From contig NZ_JACSRA010000006.1 in assembly GCF_014836335.1 (NCBI RefSeq), positions 109,896-173,895 of the forward strand: a stretch of DNA of 64,000 nt, given 5' to 3'. Within the stretch, counting starts at the first letter, position 1; each line of letters opens with the position of its first letter. This document shows, piece after piece, positions 1-6,884 of this stretch. The stretch is from Clostridium cibarium. Its GTDB lineage: Bacteria; Bacillota; Clostridia; Clostridiales; Clostridiaceae. The translations under genes and the position numbers were made by a program. The notes below the pieces were generated by a model, which made no database searches, was not told the DNA's origin, and saw only the letters and a program-made list of their open reading frames with translations.

Positions 1-838
1 AATCTAATCCTCTAATTATTTTTAAATTTATTAAATATTCATCTTCTTCTACTCCTAGAATACTTAACATATTAATTACGTTTTCTAGCTCTTCTATCCC
101 AGATCTAAATTTTTCGCTTTCTAAATTTAAGCTTTTAAGCTCTTCTAAAATCTTCTCATTACTACCAGCTATATTCATAACATTTGTTATATAACTACTC
201 TTCTCTTCACCAATTAAATCATTAAGATTTTTTTCAAATTCTTCTTTGCCAATTTTATCATACTTATCTATCAAGATCATAACCTCAGTTATTTCATTAA
301 CGCCTATCTCCGTTAATATTGATGATAAAATTTTTCTATTACTTATTTGAAACTTATAATCCTTTAATCCGATAGCTTTAAATCCCTTTGAAACCATACT
401 TATTACTAATGCATCATTACTAATGCTAAGTTTTTCATTTCCTATAATATCCAAATCGCATTGATAGAATTCTCTATACCTACCTCTTTGATTTCTCTCT
501 CCTCTATATACCTTTCCAACTTGATATCTCTTAAATGGGAAATTTAAATCATTAAAATATTGAGCTACATATCTAGCTAAAGGTACAGTTAAATCAAATC
601 TTAAAGATAAATCATTGCTTCCTTTATTAAATCTATATACTTGCTTTTCTGTTTCACCTGCTGACTTTGCAAGTAAAACTTCTGATTTTTCTATTATTGG
701 TGTATCCATTGGAAGACATCCATTTTCCTCATACACCTTTGTAATCTTATTGACTATATCATTAAATTTTTGTTGCTCTTTTGGTAGTAATTCCATGAAT
801 CCTGGTAATATACTGGGTTTCACTTTATTATTGTTCAT
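1..838 (-). CDS. hisS: Histidyl-tRNA synthetase, N-terminal part (cut by window edge)
   Basis: Class II aminoacyl-tRNA synthetase that charges tRNA-His. Only the first 279 residues lie in the window and the gene runs off the left edge (family length is about 420). The frame is open throughout. It starts at an ATG preceded by AGGAGAG. Class II motif 2 is seen at residues 108-133 (KVYRGERNQRGRYREFYQ and following), and the FDLTVPLARY stretch typical of HisRS at 81-90. HisZ, the paralogous regulator of histidine biosynthesis, is the alternative, but the intact RGERNQRGRYREF region favours a true synthetase. No histidine biosynthesis genes are visible next to it. Confidence 0.9.
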   Translation of the reverse strand, partial: MNNNKVKPSILPGFMELLPKEQQKFNDIVNKITKVYEENGCLPMDTPIIEKSEVLLAKSAGETEKQVYRFNKGSNDLSLRFDLTVPLARYVAQYFNDLNFPFKRYQVGKVYRGERNQRGRYREFYQCDLDIIGNEKLSISNDALVISMVSKGFKAIGLKDYKFQISNRKILSSILTEIGVNEITEVMILIDKYDKIGKEEFEKNLNDLIGEEKSSYITNVMNIAGSNEKILEELKSLNLESEKFRSGIEELENVINMLSILGVEEDEYLINLKIIRGLD

Positions 839-952
839 TTTATTCTCTCCTTTTGATTCAAAATAATAAATTAAATTATTATTTAATCTATATATCCACC
901 ACATATCTATGAAAATTGGTTTTCATAAAAAATATTATACAACATAATATAC

Positions 953-1372
953 TTAAAATTCTATAACATTAAGTCCAATACTTTCATCAAACTTTCTTTC
1001 TACCTGTCCATCTATTTTTTGTATAATTATTTCGCAAGTAGCACTAATTCTAGCTTCGTTCAAGTGCCCTCCTATACATTGACCTTTTATATTTCCCAAT
1101 GTAGCATGTATATGTAAATATGGTTCATCATCCATTACAGATATATTCCCTGTTAAACTAGTAATTTCTAGATCTTCATCAAACGTATTTGAGTAATACT
1201 TTTGCTCATCAACCTTATAAATACCTATAACAACATGATTTGTTGCTCCTAAAGCTGAAATCGATCCTGCTTTTATATTTTCTTTTTTACATAATTCCTT
1301 AATAGAAGCAACAACCTCTTCTCCTTTTTCTAAACGCACAACTATTTTATCACCAAATATTTTATAAATCAT
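953..1372 (-). CDS. PPC-domain (DUF296) putative DNA-binding protein
   Basis: A 139-residue single-domain protein of the PPC/DUF296 fold, known from plant AT-hook proteins and from stand-alone bacterial proteins that form trimers. Family marks are the SISALGATNHVVIG stretch near residue 40, HIHATLG near 90 with the metal-binding type histidines, and GGHLNEARISATCEI after it. There is no AT-hook. It lies 10 bp after the TPR gene, so it is probably cotranscribed with the TPR and RelA-domain genes. The ribosome binding site is weak, which would fit translational coupling. The cellular role of bacterial PPC proteins is not settled; DNA binding is inferred from the family only. Confidence 0.8.
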   Translation of the reverse strand: MIYKIFGDKIVVRLEKGEEVVASIKELCKKENIKAGSISALGATNHVVIGIYKVDEQKYYSNTFDEDLEITSLTGNISVMDDEPYLHIHATLGNIKGQCIGGHLNEARISATCEIIIQKIDGQVERKFDESIGLNVIEF

Positions 1373-1382
1373 AATACACCAA

Positions 1383-2060
1383 CTATCTTTTTATATTTTT
1401 ATAGCATACTTCTATATTAACATTAGCATCTCTATCATAAGGATCAAACTCTAAAACTTTTGAATAATCATTTACCGCTTCTTCATATTTATTTATAGTT
1501 TCATAAGCTATGCCTCTGTTATAATATGCCTCTTTATTATCAGGATTTAACTTAATTAAACTTGTAAAATCTTCAATTGCTTTTTCATACTCATTTAAAT
1601 TAATATAGCATATCCCTCTATTGTTGTAAGATTCTTCATCTCCCGGATCTAACTCTAAAACTATAGAATAATCTTCTATTGCTTTCGTATATTCGCCTAT
1701 ATTCTCATACGAAACAGCTCTATTATAGTATGATTCTTCGTCTTCTGCTGATATCTCCAAAGACTTACTATAATCAGCTATAGCTCTATGATATTCCCCC
1801 ATATTTTCATAGCATAAACCTCTGTTATTATATGCCTCATAATAACTTGAATGAATTTCAATTGCTTTATTAAAATCCTCAATAGCTTTATGATGCTCTC
1901 CTATTTCATCATAACATATTCCTCTACTGTTATATGCCTCTTCATCTTCAGGATTTAATTCAATTATTTTTGTATATTCTCTTATTTCTCTAATAACTTT
2001 ATTTTCTATTGTGATTTTCTTTAAACTTGTTTTATACTCATTAATATTTTTAAAATTCAA
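1383..2060 (-). CDS. Tetratricopeptide repeat protein
   Basis: A 225-residue cytoplasmic protein made almost entirely of 34-residue TPR units. About five to six consecutive copies run from residue 35 to the C-terminus, each with the signature pattern (for example AYNSRGICYDEIGEHHKAIE). TPR arrays bind partner proteins or peptides, and no enzyme domain is present. It starts at TTG with a GGGGGG ribosome binding site immediately upstream. It sits 14 bp after the RelA/SpoT-domain gene and 10 bp before the PPC gene, so an adaptor role with one of these partners is plausible but inferred. Confidence 0.88.
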   Translation of the reverse strand: MNFKNINEYKTSLKKITIENKVIREIREYTKIIELNPEDEEAYNSRGICYDEIGEHHKAIEDFNKAIEIHSSYYEAYNNRGLCYENMGEYHRAIADYSKSLEISAEDEESYYNRAVSYENIGEYTKAIEDYSIVLELDPGDEESYNNRGICYINLNEYEKAIEDFTSLIKLNPDNKEAYYNRGIAYETINKYEEAVNDYSKVLEFDPYDRDANVNIEVCYKNIKR

Positions 2061-2074
2061 TATCTTCCCCCCAG

Positions 2075-2887
2075 TTATTTACTCCCTTTACTTATTAACT
2101 TATTTAATCTTTCTATTTCTAAACTTTGTTCTTCAACCAAATTTTTATAATACTTTTCTTTATTACACCATTCTTTACTGAGTCCATTAATTAATGAAGC
2201 CATTTCATCTGCACTTCCAACAATTCTATTGAATAATAGCAAATTTGCTTGCAGTAATTCTGGAATCTCATTATGAGAATATCGTAAACTATGATCTATT
2301 TCTCCATAACCTTCTTCAAATATTGTTCTCACTTGAATTTCTGCAATTACCTTTTTACTAGTAGGATAAAATTCTACTAAATAATGAACTGATCGATATC
2401 CAGATACCCTTGATCTAACTTCAATACCTAGTTCTTTAAATATTTCAGTATTATCTCCTTCTCTTACATTTGCTGTTACTTCAATAACTTTCCATGTTTT
2501 AATTATAAACTCATGAATATCTTGCCATTGATCTTTAAATATGTGGATAACTCTTATTCCTATTAAATCATTTATTTCTTCTTTATAATTATTAACATCA
2601 AATTGGAAGTTATTATCATACTTTTCTTTTCTATCCTCTGTCTTTCTAACAATTTTTTCTATTAACCTATCTGGATCTTTAATTCTAGACTTTACTGAAT
2701 GTACCATACTTTGAGAACGTAAAATATTAGCTATAAAATCAGCTTGATTTTCATAAGAGATTTTATATCCTATGTAATCACTATAAATTTTCTTTAATCT
2801 CTCAACATTTATGCTGTTTTTGGTAATTATCGGTTCAATATACGGATATTTTTTTATGAACTCTTCTATATCTAAATCTTTCTTCAT
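2075..2887 (-). CDS. RelA/SpoT-domain protein, probable small (p)ppGpp synthetase
   Basis: A 270-residue protein with a stand-alone RelA/SpoT synthetase domain (about residues 55-200). Visible family motifs are an ATP-site block VKSRIKDPDRLIEKI, DLIGIRVIHIF, the G-loop GYRSVHYLVEF, and EIQVRTIFEEGYGEIDHS carrying the catalytic Glu. There is no HD hydrolase domain and no TGS/ACT tail, so it resembles small alarmone synthetases, although with extra N-terminal and coiled-coil C-terminal segments (RelP/RelQ are shorter). It would make (p)ppGpp from ATP and GTP/GDP. It lies 33 bp after a MarR-type regulator and 14 bp before the TPR gene. A toxic (toxSAS-like) variant cannot be excluded from sequence. 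Confidence 0.82.
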   Translation of the reverse strand: MKKDLDIEEFIKKYPYIEPIITKNSINVERLKKIYSDYIGYKISYENQADFIANILRSQSMVHSVKSRIKDPDRLIEKIVRKTEDRKEKYDNNFQFDVNNYKEEINDLIGIRVIHIFKDQWQDIHEFIIKTWKVIEVTANVREGDNTEIFKELGIEVRSRVSGYRSVHYLVEFYPTSKKVIAEIQVRTIFEEGYGEIDHSLRYSHNEIPELLQANLLLFNRIVGSADEMASLINGLSKEWCNKEKYYKNLVEEQSLEIERLNKLISKGSK

Positions 2888-2920
2888 ATTTTTACCTCAC
2901 TAAAAATGTTATGTTCAACA

Positions 2921-3346
2921 CTAAAACCATTTTGAATTGAGACATTGTCTTAAAAGCTCTATATTAGCTTTCCCTATGCTTTCTTCAATTTCCTCTTCTA
3001 CTTCCCTTTTTATTACAATCATCTCATTACAATATTTTTTTCCCTTATCTGTTAGGACAATTAACTTATTTCTTTGATTTCCTTCTATAGAAGTAGTATT
3101 AATATACCCTCTAGTTATTAACCCTTGAACACACTTATGAGCGGCCTGACGCGACACATTAATCTTTCTAGCAGCTTCTGCTATTGTCATATTCTCTTTT
3201 TCTATTACAGCTAACATATTAGATTCACTCTGAGTCACGCTTTCCCCCCATCTTTCTTCCCCAATGTTTACAATCTTTACACGAAGTTCTTGTTGTTTTT
3301 CACTCACTAAATCTATTAAACTCACGTTACTTAAATAATCTTTCAT
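2921..3346 (-). CDS. MarR-like winged-helix transcriptional regulator
   Basis: A 141-residue protein with a MarR-type winged helix. The N-terminal helix is followed by the helix-turn-helix TIAEAARKINVSRQAAHKCV (residues about 54-73), the wing with NQRNKLIVLTDKG, and a C-terminal dimerisation helix rich in Glu. Ligand unknown. It is the first gene of a set with the RelA-domain, TPR and PPC genes, so it may autoregulate that unit. A good sigma-A promoter lies 65-95 bp upstream, and the start ATG follows AAAGGAG. Cys and His ligands for metal sensing are not evident. Confidence 0.8.
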   Translation of the reverse strand: MKDYLSNVSLIDLVSEKQQELRVKIVNIGEERWGESVTQSESNMLAVIEKENMTIAEAARKINVSRQAAHKCVQGLITRGYINTTSIEGNQRNKLIVLTDKGKKYCNEMIVIKREVEEEIEESIGKANIELLRQCLNSKWF

Positions 3347-3412
3347 TAGTTAACTCCTTTTATAACATAACATCTAATGTACCTTAAATAATTCTATAAT
3401 ATTTCTCTTATT

Positions 3413-3442
3413 ATAATATAAAACTAACATTTATTTTGTCAA
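3413..3442 (-). promoter_or_regulatory. Sigma-A promoter for the MarR/RelA/TPR/PPC set
   Basis: Reading the minus strand, a perfect -35 TTGACA (3442-3437) is followed after 18 bp by TATTAT (3418-3413). It is the only good promoter in the gap between DegV and the MarR gene and is correctly placed and oriented for the latter. Confidence 0.5.
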
Positions 3443-3507
3443 TTTTCTTGACCTTCACTAAGCCTATAATTTCTTATATTTACTTATCTATGAAAGCTAC
3501 TATTTAT

Positions 3508-3548
3508 TAAAAAAGCACGTAATCAAAAATATAATTCGATTACCTGCC
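3508..3548 (-). terminator. Terminator after degV
   Basis: On the minus strand GCAGGTAATC pairs with GATTACGTGC across an AT-rich loop and is followed by TTTTTT. It ends the aminopeptidase-DegV transcript. Confidence 0.75.
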
Positions 3549-3578
3549 TCTTTAACTCATCCTGACCAATATATTTCT

Positions 3579-4430
3579 CTATTTTTTAGTATAATATGCA
3601 ACTCCAATGCTTCCTGGCCCAACATGCAATCCAATAATAGGACCAATATATTGAACTCTAACTGGTACATCTAATTTTTCACTAATTCTTTTAGCGAGTT
3701 CTTTACCTTCATCTTCACAGTTAATATGGTGAATAATAATTCCTCCAAGCTCTCTATTCTGAATATCCGAAAGAACTTTATTAACTATAACCTCAACAGC
3801 TTTTTTCTTAGTTCTTACCTTATCAAAAACTGTAGTTTCCCCATTTTCTACAGTTAATATCGGCCTTATTTGAAGTATTGTTCCAAGCAATGCAGATGCC
3901 CCTCCTATTCTGCCACCTTTTTTTAAATATTTTAGTGTTTCAGGTACAAATAAAAATCTGCTATTTTCTCTTACTTTTAAGGCTGCTGATACTACTTCAC
4001 CTATTTCTCTTCCCTCACTTGCAATCCTAGCTGCTTGTAAAACTTCAAAACCCATTTGCATGCAATTGGTCATAGAATCTATAATCTCTATTTTTGCATT
4101 TGGATAATCTTCAAGGACCATCTCTTTTACAAGATGTGAACTTGAAAATGTTCCACTCATCCTTGAAGATAAAAATATTCCAACAACATCATGCCCTTTA
4201 CTTACCTTTTCTTTAAAAGCCTTTACTAAATCATCTATTCCTGGTTGAGATGATGTTGGTATATCTTCCGATACATCCATTTCCTTATAAAATTCTTCAT
4301 TATTCAATTCTACTTCTTTATAGCTTTTCCCATTTAAAATCACATTAAGTGATACCACGGAAATATCATATTTTTCAACTAATTCCTTTGGAATATAACT
4401 TGTGCTATCTGTCACTAACTTTACTGCCAT
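3579..4430 (-). CDS. degV: DegV family fatty-acid-binding protein
   Basis: A 283-residue DegV protein. This family binds long-chain fatty acids and, as FakB, presents them to a fatty acid kinase for phosphorylation in Firmicutes. Family marks are the N-terminal VKLVTDSTSYIP, the SSQPG segment near residue 60, GIFLSSRMSGTFSSS near 95, and C-terminal HVGPGSIGVAYY. Length is typical. It follows the M29 aminopeptidase gene by 18 bp and is followed by a terminator, so the two form an operon. No FakA kinase is nearby, so use as a FakB is inferred only. Confidence 0.9.
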   Translation of the reverse strand: MAVKLVTDSTSYIPKELVEKYDISVVSLNVILNGKSYKEVELNNEEFYKEMDVSEDIPTSSQPGIDDLVKAFKEKVSKGHDVVGIFLSSRMSGTFSSSHLVKEMVLEDYPNAKIEIIDSMTNCMQMGFEVLQAARIASEGREIGEVVSAALKVRENSRFLFVPETLKYLKKGGRIGGASALLGTILQIRPILTVENGETTVFDKVRTKKKAVEVIVNKVLSDIQNRELGGIIIHHINCEDEGKELAKRISEKLDVPVRVQYIGPIIGLHVGPGSIGVAYYTKK

Positions 4431-4448
4431 CTCTCCACCCCAAACTTT

Positions 4449-5570
4449 TTATCTATTCTTTAATACTTCTTCAATTAAATGACCATTCTTATAGAATAAT
4501 TCGCCATCTGCATATATTTCTCCACCATTTCTCATATCACAAAGCATATCCCAATGTAATGGAGACCTATTTTTTCCACCTGCTTCTGGCATGGAATCTC
4601 CTATTGCCATATGAATAGTTCCGCCTATCTTCTCATCAAAAAGCATATTTCTTGTAAACTTTTTAATTCCATAATTAGTTCCTATTGCAACCTCACCAAA
4701 AAAACTTGACCCTTCATCAGTTTCTAATAAAGTTTGTAAAAGATCCTGGCCCTTCTCTGCCTTAGCAGATATTACTTTACCATCCTTTACTTCAAGCTCT
4801 ATTCCTTCAATCTCTTTCCCTACATATATTCCTGGAAAAGAAAACTTAATATGCCCATTTATACTATCTTCAATAGGTGATGTAAATATCTCTCCATCAG
4901 GAAAGTTTACCTTCCCATCACAATTAATCCACTTTCTTCCCTTTATTCCTACTGTTATATCTGTTCCTTCGGAAATTATATGTAACTCACTTTTTGTATT
5001 TAAATATTTTACCCATAACTCTTGCTTAGCACTGATTTTTTTCCATTCTGCTACAGGATCATCCTTATCTAATAGCCCTGCTCCATATACAAAATCCTCA
5101 TATTCCTCCAGACTCATAGATGCTTCCTGAGCATCTGCATTTGTAGGATATTGAGTTCCACACCATCTTAGTGAACCGTTTCCCATTCTCTCTGAATAAC
5201 TTTTTCTCCACTTTGTAGACCCTATTGTAAATGCCTTTAACTTTTCTGCTGGAATATTAGTATTATTTCTAGTATTCTTAGATCCCCAAGCACTTAACCA
5301 AACATCTACTTGTTCTAATACAGTTTCAAATATAATGCCTTCCTCTTTAAGTTGCTCATCTGTAGAATATTTTAATTTCATTCTTCTTGCTTCTTCTGAT
5401 TCTAACTTGTACTCTACATTTGCTCCAGCTTTAATAACTTCTTTAATAATTTCAGTAAGCCAAGGATTTGCAATCTCGTTGCAAGAAACGAAAACTTTAT
5501 CTCCTGGTTTTACTTCTGTTGAATAGTTTACCAACAACTTTGCTAGTTTACTTAACCTTTCATCTACCAT
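4449..5570 (-). CDS. Aminopeptidase, M29 (thermophilic aminopeptidase) family
   Basis: A 373-residue cytoplasmic metallo-aminopeptidase of MEROPS family M29 (AmpS/PepS type). The presumed dinuclear metal site is complete: Glu in FPDGEIFTSP, Glu in FFGEVAIGTN, His in GGTIHMAIGDS, and His/Asp in SPLHWDMLCDM. The N-terminal LAKLLVNYSTEVKPGDKV is the usual family start. It would release N-terminal residues from peptides in the cytosol. It is the first gene of a two-gene operon with degV. Confidence 0.9.
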   Translation of the reverse strand: MVDERLSKLAKLLVNYSTEVKPGDKVFVSCNEIANPWLTEIIKEVIKAGANVEYKLESEEARRMKLKYSTDEQLKEEGIIFETVLEQVDVWLSAWGSKNTRNNTNIPAEKLKAFTIGSTKWRKSYSERMGNGSLRWCGTQYPTNADAQEASMSLEEYEDFVYGAGLLDKDDPVAEWKKISAKQELWVKYLNTKSELHIISEGTDITVGIKGRKWINCDGKVNFPDGEIFTSPIEDSINGHIKFSFPGIYVGKEIEGIELEVKDGKVISAKAEKGQDLLQTLLETDEGSSFFGEVAIGTNYGIKKFTRNMLFDEKIGGTIHMAIGDSMPEAGGKNRSPLHWDMLCDMRNGGEIYADGELFYKNGHLIEEVLKNR

Positions 5571-5698
5571 AATGACATTACCTACTTTCCATTTTACAAT
5601 TTTATACTATAAATCTATTTTACTTTATTAATCTATAATTAACAATAATTCATAGAATTACATAATAAAATTAACAAATTTAATATTTCTTCATTTAC

Positions 5699-5727
5699 TT
5701 GATATATTAGAAAAATTATTTTAATAT
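5699..5727 (+). promoter_or_regulatory. Probable sigma-A promoter of the exonuclease gene
   Basis: TTGATA at 5699-5704, 17-bp spacer, TAATAT at 5722-5727, about 40 bp before the start codon at 5767. Confidence 0.45.
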
Positions 5728-5766
5728 TTATTTATAAATTGACTTTTAACTTTAGGAGATTTTTAA

Positions 5767-6504
5767 ATGAATTATATAATATTTGACTTAGAATTTAATC
5801 AAAGACATCCTGACGACAAAAATGCTAAATCTCCTCCATTAATGTTCGAAATAATTCAAATAGGAGCTTTGAAACTTAATGAACACCTAGAAATAATCTC
5901 TTCATTTAATGCATTAGTTAAACCTACTGTTCATCTAATTATTCATCCGTATGTTGAGGAATTAACAGGCATAACCACTTCTGAAGTTAATTTATGTGAA
6001 ACTTTTCCTCAAATATATGAAAAATTTTTAGATTTTATTGGTACTATTGATATAGTTTTAGGTGTATGGGGAAGTGATGATATAAAACAACTTATAAAAA
6101 ACATAAATTTTCATAATTTATCAGATTCAAATTTACCCAAAAGATATATTGATATTCAAAAATATACTTCAAAACACTGTAACTATCCTAAAGGATGCAA
6201 GATTGGATTAAAAAATGCAGTTGACGTTTTTAATATACCTAGTACTAATGAATTCCACAATGCATTAAATGACGCTTACTATACTTCTGAAGTTTTTAAG
6301 CATATTAACTATACTAAAATCAAGCCTAAAACTTATTCATATCCATCCTCAAAGCGAAAAAAATCAGTAAAAGAAACTATTAATTTAGTTGCTTTATATA
6401 ATCAATTTGAAAAAATTTATGGAAGGAAAATGACTCTAGAAGAAAAAGAAATAATAAAACTTGCCTATATTATGGGAAAAACAAGACAATTTATTAATGA
6501 ATAA
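5767..6504 (+). CDS. DEDDh 3'-5' exonuclease (RNase T / DnaQ-like)
   Basis: A 245-residue exonuclease-fold protein. The three DEDD motifs are visible: Exo I in IIFDLEFNQ near residue 5 (D and E), Exo II around WGSDDIKQL near residue 100, and Exo III HNALNDAYYT near residue 160, giving the DEDDh subtype. It resembles stand-alone KapD-like exonucleases rather than DNA polymerase III epsilon. The last 50 residues (LEEKEIIKLAYIMGKTRQFI) are helical and not part of the nuclease core. Substrate (RNA or DNA) is unknown. The ATG follows TAGGAG. It stands alone with its own promoter. Confidence 0.85.
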   Translation: MNYIIFDLEFNQRHPDDKNAKSPPLMFEIIQIGALKLNEHLEIISSFNALVKPTVHLIIHPYVEELTGITTSEVNLCETFPQIYEKFLDFIGTIDIVLGVWGSDDIKQLIKNINFHNLSDSNLPKRYIDIQKYTSKHCNYPKGCKIGLKNAVDVFNIPSTNEFHNALNDAYYTSEVFKHINYTKIKPKTYSYPSSKRKKSVKETINLVALYNQFEKIYGRKMTLEEKEIIKLAYIMGKTRQFINE

Positions 6505-6549
6505 ATTCCTATGTGTATCACAAAATAGATATTGATAGGAGGTAATAGT

Positions 6550-6699
6550 ATGAGTACGGATGAAAATAAATCTTTACATAATATAGCTAAGGAAATGATT
6601 ATTGCTGGTGAATCTTTTGATGAAATTATGGAAAAAACCCATTTGAGATTAAAAGACTTAAAAAGAATTCAAAAAGAAGAAATCAATCCTCATTTTTAA
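6550..6699 (+). CDS. Small helix-turn-helix-like protein, 49 residues
   Basis: A short ORF with a perfect AGGAGG 7 bp before its ATG and a terminator just after its stop. The predicted protein (MSTDENKSLHNIAKEMIIAG at the start, EINPHF at the end) has a bihelical segment (ESFDEIMEKTHLRLKDLKRI) resembling the C-terminal helix-turn-helix tail seen in some Rpn/PD-(D/E)XK transposase-type proteins, but no nuclease domain is present. It is either a free-standing small regulator or a remnant of such a gene. It lies 45 bp downstream of the exonuclease gene and may be cotranscribed with it. Function unknown. Confidence 0.6.
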   Translation: MSTDENKSLHNIAKEMIIAGESFDEIMEKTHLRLKDLKRIQKEEINPHF

Positions 6700-6712
6700 T
6701 AATTTATACAGT

Positions 6713-6744
6713 AAAACCTACAAATTTCACATTTTGTAGGTTTT
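6713..6744 (+). terminator. Terminator after the exonuclease/small ORF unit
   Basis: AAAACCTACAAA pairs with TTTTGTAGGTTTT over a short loop, ending in T-rich sequence. Confidence 0.8.
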
Positions 6745-6884
6745 ATTCTTATGTTAAATTCCAGCAACCCTCTTGTATATTTCCTGAAATTTTTGTATAA
6801 TTTATTAATAATGTAATTTTTTTCAAAAAATTATGCTGAAATTCAGTTTTATATAAATTAATATACCAAAAAGGGGGATTAAAA

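Noticed and set aside
906..930. ATGAAAA-TTGG-TTTTCAT hairpin between hisS and the PPC gene, considered as a terminator
   Set aside because: On the transcribed (minus) strand it is not followed by a T-run; the T-rich stretch precedes it.
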